NCBI GenBank assembly: GCA_033725935.1
Contig: MU867062.1
Location: 248,001-312,000, forward strand
Direction of reading: 5' to 3'
DNA from: Cladorrhinum sp. PSN259
Lineage: Eukaryota; Ascomycota; Sordariomycetes; Sordariales; Podosporaceae
DNA: 64,000 bases
The position numbers and the translations under genes were made by a program. The notes below the pieces were generated by a model that saw nothing but the letters and a program-made list of their open reading frames with translations, made no database searches and was not told the origin of the DNA. Below are positions 11,002-23,100 of the stretch, in pieces (position 1 is the stretch's first letter; every line of letters starts with the position of its first letter).

Positions 11002-11587
11002 CTTGGTTATTTCTCCAACGTGGTCCTTTTAATCAACTCGGGAGCATGGCGTAAAGGGCATGCCAAAGGGGTAAAGGGAGGGATAAAGGAGAAGAATTAT
11101 ATGGAAAGCATCCACATGTTATTACAAGCCTCCTAGGATGGAACACCGCATGTCAAATAAGCAAAGTATTGCAACACCTCAATGCCATATTCACACACCT
11201 TGATAGACAATGCAAGTCCAAAAAAATGAAAGGATACGGGAAGCCCCACGTGTGGATATGGATGTTGTTGAAGGGCGTCGTCCTGTATAAATGGATGGCA
11301 CTAAGCCCTATCGATTCACCGAGCAAGTCTTAGCACCTTCAGTTCCCGGCTTGTACTGCGGATGCGGTACCGATCGACGGGATGCGTGGGTGGTAATCCG
11401 CTGAAATGATTTGGCAGTTGCATCCATCTCGGCCATCTGCCGGATCTTGGCACTCGGATCGCTGTCAACGAAGGACATCACGATATACCGATGGCACCTG
11501 CCTTTTCTCTCAAACCCTCTCCTTTCGGCATACCACCCGTGACCTAGGAATCCCGGGATTTGCAGGCTCACCCAGCGGGGAGTAAAG

Positions 11588-11716
11588 AATCGCACCTTCT
11601 CAATCTCATTTTCGGATCATTTTCCGGAAATCTAGAACCTTTGGGTTTTTCCGCAAGTATAAACCTCGGGGGGGGGGGGGGGCGGGCCCCCCCCGCGGGG
11701 GGGGGGCGGGGCGGGG

Positions 11717-11754
<38 letters not shown>

Positions 11755-11849
11755 GGGGGNNNNNNNNNNAATCGCCCCGTCTCAATCTAATTTTGGGTTA
11801 ATTTTCCGGAAATTTTTAACCTTTGGGTTTTTCCGCAATTATAAACCTC
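11588..11849. repeat. 80-bp duplicated flank around gap
   Basis: Bases 11588-11667 and 11770-11849 are the same 80-bp sequence with about 10 substitutions and no indels. The first copy runs into a long G tract, the second into a C tract. Most differences are clustered transversions, as expected of poor base calls. Probably one locus represented twice at contig ends. Confidence 0.85.
11760..11769. other. Assembly gap (10 Ns)
   Basis: Ten N characters, preceded by about 90 bases that are nearly all G. The length of ten is probably a placeholder, so the true gap size is unknown. Confidence 0.99.
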
Positions 11850-12643
11850 CCCCCCCCCCCCCCCCCCAAAATCGATCTTCAATTCTCAAACGCGCGGATG
11901 CTTTGGCGTGAACAGATGAGGTGACTGATGGATGAGCAATGACAGGCAGAAGTTGGCACTCACATCGCCTCTTGCACTCAACTGGAATATTACGGTATAA
12001 TCTATCAGTTGAGTCTCATCAATCGACGCCGCCATCATCCCAAACCAGATGGATCTGCACATAATTTGACGGGCAATTGGAGACTGGGGCAGATCCCACT
12101 CGATGAAGAGGCGAGTTACAAGATCCCAGGGCCAATGTACAGCAGAGAATCTGACAGGAGTGGATGCTGTGTCAAGAGCAAACAAAGGGAGGGTTGTGAC
12201 TGCCATATACCAAACCAAAGCAGGTATGCTGCTGGCGAAAGCTCAAAACACAAGCAGAGATAGAGAGTAACCATGGTCGGTGTATTGTGTATAAAACGAT
12301 GGAATGTTGCACCCCTTCCAAATTTCTCTTATCAAAGTTGTGGAATGCAGATCGCCTTCTTGAAAGCTTAAAAAGTACACATTTGGCATCAACGCACGGA
12401 TCATCTCAGGGTACTAAAGTTGCGCCCACTGATTGGACAATTTTGCAAATTCTCCGCAGCTGCCAGTTACTTTCCCGCCCAGCGCTCACGGCTCAGCACC
12501 CAGGTTTCTTCAACATCAACGACCCAAATCCATCACCTTACAGCTGACGACAGCTGCTCAACATCGCAATCCCTCCCGGCGCCATCCACAGCACGCCGCT
12601 TCGAAGCTTCGGGAGCTAGTGTTGTTGCTCTCCGGGCACGAGC

Positions 12644-14073
12644 ATGAAACCGAACATCGTCCGCCAGCAGCGCCGACCCAGCAAGGTGCAGAAGCCGTCT
12701 GCCCCGACGGCATCGCGTGGCCGTCCCCAGCGCCCGGGCTCAGCCCAGGTTGCGTCCCACCTCGAAGCCCAGCTTCACGCCCATCACCTTAACCAGCAGG
12801 CTCTGGGTGACGAGCTTAAATCCGACCAAGATCACTCCGTCTTCGACCCTGTCGGCATACAGATGAGCGACGAAGAGTACGCCGCCGCCGCCCACGTCAT
12901 GGATACAGACCATCTAGGAGCAGTCGATGCCCATGGGGATCCAGAGGGCGAGGCCGACATGGAGGATGACACCCACTCGGTCGGTGGCCCCTCAGGGCTC
13001 TCGACCCATGTCGACCTTGCTGGGGCGGCCATACTTACTAACGGCGGCCCTGGAGTCTCAGGAGGCGGTGTACCCCAAAATATGTCCCAGGCCGTCCATG
13101 AGTTGCACGAAATGCAACAGGGACTACAAGCCCAGGCTCAAGCACATGCTCAGCATCAGCAGCAGCAGCATGCTCAGCAACAGCAACATCAACATCAACA
13201 GCAGCACCAACCGCAAGCGCAGATGGGTCAGCTCCAGCAGATGCAGCCTGCCCACCAGATGGATCCCTCCTTAGTAAAGACAACCGAGGAGTTTGCGCGC
13301 GAATCCGGATATACAGGACTTAACGTCGAGAGTGCCCTAGCAAAACGGTTAGCGCGGGAGCCAGGTGTGCGCCTTGCTACGCAACGTCGTCCTGAGCAAA
13401 CCCTTAACCTGAATAGACGAAGCAACGTCGAGGCTCTGTTTGCCCATATATCTGGCGAGCCCGCTCGTATGCAGTGCAAGAATTGCCACAAGGGGCATGG
13501 ACCGTGGACCAGTTGTGTCGTCGTCGATGGACAAATGTGCGGCAGTTGCGCAAACTGCTGGTTCAATGCTAGCGGTGCGAGATGCAGTTTCCATGGTACG
13601 TCTATTTCTTCATGTCCATCTGGTTCTAGAGTGTAGCTTCGACTGACACGATTTGGTGGCATCTAGAGACTCGAACAACCATCAATCAGCATCCGAACAT
13701 CTTGCCTGCTAATAGTGCTGCCATGGCTGCTGATGCTACCTATCGCTTCGCCGCCAATCCGCATCTTCTTCAGTCTCAGGTTGGTCAGGTCGGCCAAGTT
13801 GGCCAGCCTCATGCAAACACGATAGGAAATGTCGCTTTCCCTGGAGTCATGATGCCTCATACCACACTTTTCCAAGAGGTACTGAGCAAGGCCTACAACG
13901 ATGTTCGCTCAGCGGACAAGCCCACCCGAATGCTGTATCAGATTCAATGTACTGCTAAGCAGCTGGCGCTGCAGATTGTCGAGTACGAAGAGATGACCGG
14001 TGGTGCTCAGGAACAGCACCCCGGAATTCCTGGCCCAGGGCAACAGGTCATGGGTGACGAGGGCGGTGCTTAA
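12644..14073 (+). CDS. DUF3716 (Cys-rich fungal domain) protein with Gln/His-rich region
   Basis: Predicted 452-residue protein from exons 12644-13595 and 13667-14073, with a 71-nt intron (donor GTACGT, acceptor TCTAG). Residues about 160-215 are a Gln/His/Ala-rich low-complexity tract. The DUF3716 domain at about 276-317 is clear: C278, C281, the block KGHGPWTSCVVVDGQ, then GSCANC and CSF, a putative zinc-binding Cys cluster known mainly from filamentous ascomycetes. A conserved-looking helical segment follows near the C-terminus (LFQEVLSKAYNDVR, CTAKQLALQIVEYEEM). The basic N-terminus (VRQQRRPSKVQK) could be a nuclear signal. The function is unknown; a nuclear or chromatin role is only a guess from composition. 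The ATG at 12644 is the first in frame. Confidence 0.83.
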
Positions 14074-14133
14074 GTGAGCTCGCCAAGCAATCTTACCGCA
14101 TCACCCCCAATGTGGACGTGAATTCTTGAACAC

Positions 14134-14190
<57 letters not shown>
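14134..14190 (+). repeat. (AAC)n microsatellite, about 19 units
   Basis: Perfect AAC/CAA trinucleotide run about 60 bases past the stop codon of the DUF3716 gene, so probably within its 3' UTR. Confidence 0.9.
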
Positions 14191-14712
14191 GAACCAACCC
14201 TTTTGGGTCCTTTTGTTGCCCCACACAAGGATCAGGAAAACTTCTTGCTTTTAAACCCTTGGGCTGAATTTAAATCAGAGGTGTTTCTTTCGAGATTGTT
14301 TAATTATTCTCTCAGGAATGGATTCTAAGCGATACCCCCCCCTCACATTTCTTTCTCTCGCCGAAAATCAGAGGAAAACTTTCTAGAGCATAAAAAGTAC
14401 AGAGCTATCGAGGAGCCCTACTTGATGTCCTTTTATGTGTTCTTTACCAAACCTTTTATAACCTGCTGCTGGGAGTCTGCAGGATAGCGAGATTTTAATA
14501 CCACACATGACCAGGTTCACATCACGCAAACACACACACGCTCTGGCGTGTTGTTCTCTTTCGATTTAGTGTATCGAATTCTTTTTTCCCCCTTGATTAG
14601 AGCTTTGCGCTCCTTTGCGTTATTCCAATTCCCGAGATTAGTGAAGGCTGGATAGTGTTGTTTATTCAACGGTGTGAAATTGTCATGTGAGCTTGGAGAG
14701 AGATCTGTTTTT

Positions 14713-14798
14713 GAAGAAAGAAAGAAAAGAAAAAGAAAAAAAAAGAAAAAGAAAAAAAAAGAAAAAGAAAAGAAAAGAAAAAAAAGGGGGGGGGGGGA
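14713..14798 (+). repeat. Pure purine tract (GAAA-rich, then G run)
   Basis: Eighty-six consecutive A or G bases: GAAA and GAAAA units followed by about twelve G. Such homopurine tracts can form triplexes and are prone to sequencing error. Confidence 0.9.
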
Positions 14799-15656
14799 CC
14801 GAAGTGGGAAAACATTGAGCAAGGGGTGGATAAGAAAGAGCAAGAATCAATTTTAATCTGCTTCGCCCGAACACAGACCATGTATCTCATTTTTATCTCT
14901 CTTTGCTTGGGTTGGATGCGAGGGTAAAACGGAACATCCCTACTGTCTTGCTTGTTTTGCCTTGATTTGGTCGTGCCGAGGGTCTCCGGGATGAGTGATG
15001 AGAATGACAGACATTTGGACAGGTAGAGTCAATTGCGAAGAATAGAAAAGCGAAATGCAAAGTGCAATAGTCCTGATGACGAGTTCTGTCATCGTGGTCC
15101 ATCTTCTCTAGCCGCTGTCGTTCCTAGTGCAAATATGACTATTGAGGGAAGACAAAGGGAGTATGCTGTCCTACTATGGTGACGGTTGTGGTCTTGTTTG
15201 GCGTGTCACAGCATACAATGGAGTCATTGTGCACGCTCACTTTGCTCAAAGTCCGTAGCGGACAAAGGTATAGGGAGACCTTTCCTCACGGACACCATCC
15301 GCACGACCGACATTTTCATACTACAGCCGGCACATCCTTGGGCGTATCCGAGATGCCAAGTTCTCGGTGCCATGGAAAGGAGATTTTGCTCCTTGTTTTC
15401 GCTAATAATCTATTAACGGCTTTTTATAACTGCCTCCATCGATCTCGAGAGGTGGTTTGCAGGATGAGAGCCTCAACTATAAGATGATGGACATCTCGCC
15501 CCTCAAACCAGAAAAAAAAAACACTCAACATCAGCATCCAAGCATTTATGTCTCTCACACACTCACAATCACACTCACAAACGCTCTCAAACAACCTACC
15601 TCTTCAACCAACAAACTCACCAACTTTCACCTTCTCAACCAAGCTCAACCATCACG

Positions 15657-16015
15657 ATGATTGTTACCACCATCCTCGTCACTCCCGCCGCGGGCATCAC
15701 CTCTGCCTCTCCGATGGCGGTGTTGGATCCGACATTGACTTCTCTACCACCGGTGCCGGTATCCGTTGCGATCTTAGAAGCCCCTATCCCGTCGCTTTTG
15801 GTCCTGGCAGCGGTCAGTTTGTCGTCTGCAATGATGTTGAGGGTGTCCCCAGAGCTGTCAAGTACGTCGAGGTCAAGTTGTTCGCTCGGTGCGCTACTCT
15901 GCCTGAGATTAAGCCCGAAGCCATCAGTGCTCTCGGCTTGCAGATCCAGTCTACCCCCTGCTACACCAACGTTGCCGAGGTCGACTGGAGTCAGTACTAT
16001 GTGGGTATAGATTGA
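15657..16015 (+). pseudogene. Small Cys-containing, possibly secreted protein with apparent frameshift
   Basis: The ATG at 15657 has a typical fungal context (CAACCATCACGATG) and begins a signal-like peptide, MIVTTILVTPAAGITSAS. Its frame then turns into low-quality Ser/Leu/Pro sequence. One frame over, from about 15710, a coherent coding stretch runs to a stop at 16013-16015: DGGVGSDIDFSTTGAGIRCD, then CNDVEG, VKLFARCATLPEI and TPCYTNVAEVDW, with four cysteines. One missing base near 15705-15712 would join signal and body into about 119 residues. This is either a real inactivating deletion or an assembly error. No suitable intron was found. I recognise no family; a secreted role is inferred only from the N-terminus and cysteines. 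Confidence 0.5.
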
Positions 16016-18899
16016 TATAGCATCTGCCTACTTTACTGAGCAAGAGATGATCTGGGCTGGGGATGATGATGACGGACGGGACATGACCAAGGACATACAG
16101 AACATGAGCGGGACAACAATAGATCTGCAACGGTAGAGTAATAGGGAGATAGAGGGAAAGTGGTGTATACATAGCTATAGCGGACTTTTAGAACCTGCTA
16201 TATATCAAATTAATGGTACTTTACCCAGAACCATTTTGTCCCAAAACTCGACTGTACTTGATATAAAGATGTATCTATATGCCTTCTATGAACGCCACAG
16301 CAAAACATATGTAAAAAGAGACGTTACCTTTTACAATATCAGCGCCACAACCACAAAGCACTATATTTTGGGGTTCTCTTCCCCAACCACCTAGTAAGGG
16401 ATAAATTAAACATTCCAGCAAAGAAACAAAACGGCGACAGATTAAAGTGAACCAAACCACACAACAACTCGGATTTCATGCCGTCGCCGCCGCTCCCGCC
16501 ACACCCTATCATACCACAACGCCGCCGCCCGGATCGTCCACCAGGGGCGGATTTCTGCAAGAAAATGTAGATCTCAAAATACAATACCGACAGGGCTGCA
16601 TCTCGCATCTAATTGCCCCCGAAACATGAAAATATTTTCGAGACTCGCCTACGAAGTTACCTACTCTAGCATATACAACATGGATGCAGCAAAATCAACC
16701 CCATCTTTATGCTGTTACAACACATGGCTACCGGGAGTCCTGTAAAGGTAATCATGTGAAAAGGAATTTGTTGTATTGTTTCATGCATATATCCCCCCCT
16801 GGTAAACATGAAATCCCCGATACAACCTCACCTCAGAATCCATCCCACGGCCCCCAAACCCCCGTCATCCATCAGGAACCCTTTAAACATGCGAGACAAA
16901 GAGAAGAACCCTGAAAAAAGTCTTCCCCAATACCTAATAAAGAAATACGTTAGGTACGAGTCACCTTCGCCTCACTCCTCCCGTGTTTCAGATCAGCACA
17001 ACGGAAATTCCAAGAAACGAACTCATATCCTTCCGGCATAATCCATACACATAACACCCATTTCTATATACCGTTCCTACAAAATCCTTGTTAATTCCCA
17101 TTCTCATTCATACACTTGCACGCCAGTACCGGAACCAAGACCAACCACGAACAAAAATCAAGACCAGAACAAGAGAGGGTCTGACGTGATCACCAAGTAG
17201 GAAAAAAGTAAAAAGAAAAAAAGAAACCATAGCCTCGCACTCGACAATAAACCTAAACGAATCCCGGTTGTTGCCCACCGGCCGGTCCCCTCCCATCTGT
17301 TCCCATCATAATGTAACCTCCTCCCAACCCCCTACCAATCCCCAGATCACGCCAGTCCAGTCACTGCCGAGCTTACCTTCTGGCGAGATCAAACTCCCCT
17401 TTCCCCAGCAACCCCAGGGAAAAAAAAAAAGGACCAAGAGAAATCGAGATTTGGGTAAGGAGAGAGAGTTTTACATGGTTCCGTGTTCAATGTGTGGGGA
17501 CAGACACTTCTAATATACATTTAAATATAGCACATTATTGCGCGATTCAGGATTCGAGAATTCTTGTCGCCTAACTTAGACTCTTAGATGAACAAGGGCA
17601 TCTGTATCATATCATATGTATGCAACAAAATCTTCCGAAGAGCCCCTGGTACCCTACCCAGTAGGTCCCTGGCCATATGTATTTAAAAAATCTCAAACAC
17701 ACCGCTTGAAAAGCGTTGCCACTAGATTCAAATACCGGTAGATGTCCAACGTAGTGGTGTCACATAGAATCAGAGCGCTCACATCAGGACAATACACACA
17801 CAACATTAATTCCACTAATAAAAGAAGACCGCCCATCATTTTGCTCCATATCGCAAAACTATGAACAAAAAACCCACAAATCCATCCCAAGCAAAGTGAA
17901 AATGAACGTGCAGAAAGAAAATAGAGAGAAGTGTACGAATAAACAATAAAAGTAGCAAAAAGGAAAAAAGAAAGGTAATCTCAAAATGACTGGTATATGC
18001 TTGCATTGTCCGCTCATCCTCAACACCCACTCCCTTTCCACCCTATCCATCCATCATTGCATCCCCCAAGTCCCTGTTTCCCCGTCAACTCCTCGTTCCG
18101 TTATCCCAGCATCCAGAATAGTCCCAAAATCATCCATCCATGTCTACTTCGTCTATCTCTCTTCTCTCACCCATCACGACCTTGTTCACCTGTTGGTGAA
18201 CGTTATATCCACCACCATCCCTCGTCGTTCCTATCCTCGACGTCCCCATCTCTTTGTACCCTCGATTTCCTCAGTCCCCAACCCCCGCCTCACGTCCCAA
18301 TTCTCATACACACATCCCTCGCGCATGTCGTAGAAAAGTGAGATTTCAAGAGAGAGAACTGACGTCTTTCATTTGGGTAGAACCACACTGCAAAACAAAA
18401 AAACAAAAAACAGAGACAGAGATGTCAAAAAATTGCTTGAAAGAAAAATAAAAAAGAGAAACATTTCATAATTAAACAAGATATTTATCCCTTCCCCCTT
18501 TTTGGTTTTTGCACTGCCCGACCGATCACTGAGAAGAATCATACAAATTGACTTCTTTTCCCTGACTTGATTGCATGTCCTGTTGAGTAATAAGATCCGG
18601 GGCCGTATCCGAGCGGAAGTGTGGGTGTGTGTGTGTGTGTGGGTATAAGAGTCGGGCGAGGGTGGTAAATAGGAGAGAGTGTGACCAAGGGTATGTAGCA
18701 GAGCTATGGAGGGCGAACGAATCATGAGATGCCCACCATTTCCTCCTAAGATCCAGGTCGTGTTTGAGGTTGGTGGTTTAGGGTATATTCGAGGCGGGGG
18801 AGAGGAAAGTACCATAAAAAAAGGGGGGCTAATGAAATATCTTAGATCGTGGACTGCATCAGGCGAGGAAAGAACGGTCGTAAACCAAGACGTCCGTTA
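16016..18899. other. Long A/T-rich intergenic region
   Basis: No supported gene in 2.9 kb. It lies between the small ORF (+) and the stop codon of gna1 (-), so part may be a long 3' UTR of gna1. ORFs are short and of low complexity. A GT repeat is present at 18619-18643. Confidence 0.55.
18619..18643 (+). repeat. (GT)n dinucleotide repeat
   Basis: About 25 bases of nearly perfect GT repeat, interrupted by GGG, some 260 bases past the gna1 stop codon on its minus-strand 3' side. Confidence 0.85.
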
Positions 18900-20169
18900 T
18901 TAGATGAGACCGCAGAGGCGGAGGTTTTCCTGGATGATGATATCTGAAGGCACAAAGTCAGCATTTATTCCTACCGTAAAAAATTACAAATGTAAAACGT
19001 ACCATTGACTGCCGCCATGACGAACCGAATTTGTGTCGTGTCAGTGGCACATGTGAAATGTGTGTAGATCTGCTTGCTCTCATGCTGGTTGAGGCTGACG
19101 AAGCGGTTGAGGATGTAGTCGCAAGCCGCGCCATAATCATCACCTCCATCGTAGTCGGGGAAGTAGTTCTTCATTGGGCTGACGGGGAGCTTCTCCTTGA
19201 AACGATCAATCTTGTTGAGGAACAGAATGATCGAAGTCTTGATGAACCACCTAGAGTTGCAAATCGAGTCGAAAAGAGTGAGAGCTTCTTGCATACGGTT
19301 GACCGTCTCGTCCTCGAACAAAAGCTGATCGTACTCTGAAATGGCGACAAGGAACAGAATTGTCGTGACGTTCTCGAAGCAGTGAATCCACTTCTTACGC
19401 TCCGATCTTTGACCACCGACATCGAACATTCTGTACGTGAGCTCACCAATAATGAAAGTCGTCTCGGTAATACCGGTCGTCTTGACACGTGATCGCAGAA
19501 CATCTTGGTCGTTGGGCATGTAATCAGGGGCAGCAATGCGCGCAATGTTGTCGAAGTAGCTGGATCAATGCGGTCAGCACCAATCATATAGGGCCAATTA
19601 AAAAAAAGAAACCTACTATCTCGCAGAGTCGTTCAATTGGTATTCTCTGGACCGCTTGAAGCAGCTCTGGACGCCAGCATCTCTCCACAAAGCCTCAATA
19701 GCGTTGCCGACCTCTGGGGGAAGGACATCACCCTCAATCTGTGCTGGTTGCATGAAGATGGTCTGGACATGGTACTCCATCCTGGCATCGGCCAAGGGAA
19801 GCTCTAGCGACTCCATCGCCTCAAGAATGACGCGCATCGACTGGACAGTGTTGCTGAAGATGATTTCCTTGAACGACTCGCGCTCATCGCGTGAGTAGCC
19901 GCCCTCGTGAATAAGCTTCATCTGCTTCAAGATTGTTGACTTTCCGGATTCACCAGCACCTGCAATTGACAGTCAGCCCCTGAGTTGGTGTTTGTGCACG
20001 TCGCGGTCCATGACCGCGAGCATGCATCCAAATGCGACGCAATCAACCTACCCAGAAGCAACATCTTGATCTCATTGCGCTGTTGCATGCGATCCCGCTT
20101 GAGCTGGTTCTCAATCTCCTCGTTCCGGGCCTTGCCCTCCTTCTCCTCCGTGCTCATTCCGCAACCCAT
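18900..20169 (-). CDS. gna1: Heterotrimeric G-protein alpha subunit, group I (GNA-1)
   Basis: GTPase that relays signals from G-protein-coupled receptors at the plasma membrane; in filamentous fungi it affects growth, conidiation and mating. Exons 20169-20052, 19959-19617, 19559-19003 and 18943-18900 encode 353 residues, exactly the usual length. Key sites are the N-myristoylation and palmitoylation signal MGCGMS, P-loop GAGESGKS (40-47), switch I RVKTTGITE, switch II DVGGQRSERKKW, NKID and TCAT for guanine recognition, and the C-terminal CGLI with the Cys at -4 that is ADP-ribosylated by pertussis toxin in Gi-type subunits. Sequence is nearly identical to Neurospora GNA-1 as I know it, which rules out GNA-2 and GNA-3. 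Introns are 92, 57 and 59 nt. The last exon has 44 nt. Confidence 0.98.
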
Positions 20170-23100
20170 TTTGGCTGGCTGTTGTGAATGAAAAAATCGA
20201 TGATAAAGAGTGTATGTTTTAATCGGGTTCGGGATATGATCTTATTAGGGAATTGGGTTCTGCTGATGAGAGAGAGAACTTGCAGTTAGTAAAAGCTGAG
20301 AGGGGCTGACAAAGGCACGTTTTTCGACCCCTCAGAAGAGAAAAAGCAGGGCAAGTGTGGCTGGCTTCCGCGGCTGGCGGTTCTCTGCATCCCGTGCTGC
20401 TGCCGCATCCCGTCAAGACTGCAACCGTCGGCGAGGATGGCGGTGTCGCAAACCAAAAGTCGCTCAGGATGATGTCTAATTAAGGTATTCGAATACCAAT
20501 ACGCCTCCACAAACTCTCTTACTGATAAGGTTGCGATGCGGGCGTGGATGGACGTGGGCGGCTGAAAGGGGAAAAAAGGGTTCTGTTCAATCAGAGGTTT
20601 ACTCACTTGGAAGAAGCCTCGCCAAAACTTGGGGCGCCCTTTCAATCAAACCACAATTGAGATTGAGGTGACGGAAAGAATGACGATGAGGATTTCGATA
20701 AAAAGAGAAGGAAATAAAAAGAAAAAGATCCGCGACCGCAGGAAAGAATTGTCGCCAAGGCAGTCTTACTCAACGCTGCTTTCTGCTGCTATCTTTTGGT
20801 CGCGGGAGGGTGTGAACCAAAGGTCGAGAGGAAGGAGAGGAGAGTGGGAGGGTTGGTTCTGTTAATGTGAGGAACGCGGAGCCATGCATGCTGAATTTCG
20901 GGGGGAGAGGAGTTGGTGCTTTGCATCCGGCGAATCAGGAACTGGAGCTTGCAGTGTATGTGGGTCACCCAAGATCCCTAACTTGCCAGGAGCCCGGACA
21001 TTGTTCACTTTTGAACTGGGACTTGGAGTGCCTGGGCGACTTGCAAGGGGTCAACACCCAGCATGCATGCAGCAAAGAGGAAAAAGAATGGAGAGCAGCC
21101 CCCCCTGTCAGGCGTGAAGCCGTCACTATTTTTTCAGGTTTTTGCGCCGCAGCTAAGCATATCCTGACAAGGCTTCTTACAGTCCGTGATGTTGCAATCA
21201 GTTCGACGCTGCCAACAACCAACTAATCAGTCAATTGGAGTGATGTACCCTCCCCTTTCTTTTCCCATTTCTTACTCTGGTCCCTTTTTCCCTCTCGTTC
21301 GGCATCCCGAAAGAGCAAACCCTGGTAGCACCAGGTACAGGGTGGCGCCCGCTAGCGAGCGACGGTTCCATTAGCCGAAACAGCTCGCAGATGACGGTAT
21401 TAGCGTATTATCTATCTACCGAGGCTAAATCATCCACCTTTGCACGACCGGAATTCGCGATTGTTGAAGATGAGGTTTGAGGGTAACAAGCCCATGAGGC
21501 AGGCTGCCGAAACAGAAGAAAAGAAAAGAAAAGTTGATGGCGAAATCTGATATATGGACCGTTCCATCCCGGGTCATTCTTCTTCTTCTTTCATCCCTTG
21601 TTCTCTCTGGGCTGTCTTCCAGGTTGTTCTATTGTCTTTTCTCATTTACTCCACACCCACACCTGGGCAAAGTTTCTTTCGCTTTACCACGAACCAGCGT
21701 AACGACCTTTTCATCCCACCGTACCCCTCCTTTGCTTCCGAAACACACCCTCAGCCAACCTTTTGATTCAACCTTTTGATTCAACCGAGTGATATTCCAT
21801 CTGATGTCAAAGTGCCAGGTTTGATCTCTCGATAAAGCCAAAAAAAAAAAACCCCCCCACCAGAGCCACATTTCCTCTAGACAGACGTCAAAGCCTGAAA
21901 CGCTACCTAATACCAATTGCTCCGGAGATGAATTGCCCCGGAGAGAGATATCAAAATACACATCGCACAGTCAAGGGAAACCAACGATCAATCACTGCAG
22001 TTGTGTGTTGTGGACCACTGATCGCCATTCGTCTGAGACCACCGTCTCTGAGCTTACCTAGATCGGCGATTCAACTTCAGCCAACCAAAGCACATATTCA
22101 TTGTTCGATTCTTCTCTCCGCACTATGCTGGGGATTTTTACTATTTCCACCTTCGACGCTTGTAGTAGTATACCTATAACACCACATATATTCGATATCT
22201 GGATAGATGCAAAAGCGAAATACTTGGTACATAATTAAGCTGTGTAAAGGGGAGAAGCGCCACTGGGTGTGGGGAAGGAAATCTGAATGGTAATCTCCCT
22301 CCTATCTCCCCAGTTCCCGGGAGACCTAATGGGTCGCCATGTGGATATTCGACTCCATCAGCTTTTCAATAACCTCATACGACTAAGATCCCACTGGGTC
22401 CGGCCATACCATGGTCTGCCCCGTCTGTTCTGTTATAAACCAAGGGAAACGAAGAAAAGCTCGAAAAGAGGTTGTGAACGGTTAGCCGGTGGTGGACGTG
22501 ATTGCAAACTGAGTCGTTGTAATAATTACATTGTTCTGCAACGGCACCAAATATGGAATGCAAAAGCGAGTTTCCGAATCGGTTTCAAGCAAAACCCCGT
22601 TTGCGAGAAGATGATCAGCACTAGCAACGACACCAATACGAACATCATCTGTGCTCCCAACCCAGGGGAGATGGCGAGTCTGATAGATGGCTATCCCAAC
22701 CTTCTTTTCCTTCTGGAACCAGTTTCGATGAACTGCTCATTTATCATCCACACATCGTCCACTGTGCGTAGTCCCAACTTCGGGTGCGAGCCATCAGCAT
22801 AATGCATCATTTGAAACGTTGCCATTTTATTAGCCGCCACTTGCCTGCTACTTATATGATGTTACAGCCTTCCGCGCAACCTCGATATCTCCAACTCTAA
22901 GGTATGACGAGATTAGCCCAGGCCCGCGGTTACCGACTGCCGACATCCTGTAGTATCTCGTTGCACAGGTACGATGATGGAATATATCCTACGTGACAAC
23001 GTCGTGGACGCCTGGATATCATTTCTCAGTGGTTAGCCTTGGCGCTCACCCCATGTGATCGACGGTGAATGGCTCAACGTTCACGCATCGACCATCATCG

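Larger units (their letters stand above)
11308..12206 (-). other. Possible unrecognised gene interrupted by the assembly gap
   Basis: Two minus-strand open frames flank the gap. The left one (about 11308-11595) encodes an uninterrupted stretch with FFTPRWVSLQIPGFLGHGWY and KIRQMAEMDATAKSFQRI, ending in a stop at 11308. The right one (about 12206-11950) begins MAVTTLPLFALDTASTP and ends SARGD directly before a GTGAGT donor-like site. Their composition looks coding, but I recognise no family. The joining sequence is corrupt (poly-G, Ns, duplicated flank), so no gene model can be defended. They could equally be two unrelated chance ORFs. Confidence 0.25.
11002..12643. other. Low-quality intergenic region with assembly gap
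   Basis: This holds a poly-G run, ten Ns and an 80-bp near-duplicate either side of the gap. Two minus-strand ORFs flank the gap and may be one broken gene (separate entry). The last few hundred bases should be the promoter and leader of the DUF3716 gene. Confidence 0.6.
14074..15656. other. Intergenic with simple repeats
   Basis: No supported gene. The stretch holds an (AAC)n tract, a pure A/G tract ending in poly-G and, at 15530-15656, a CT/CA-rich stretch that looks like the 5' leader of the small ORF starting at 15657. Confidence 0.55.

Noticed and set aside
22287..22802. 171-codon plus-strand ORF upstream of gna1
   Set aside because: No domain, mixed composition and no leader or splice context; probably chance.
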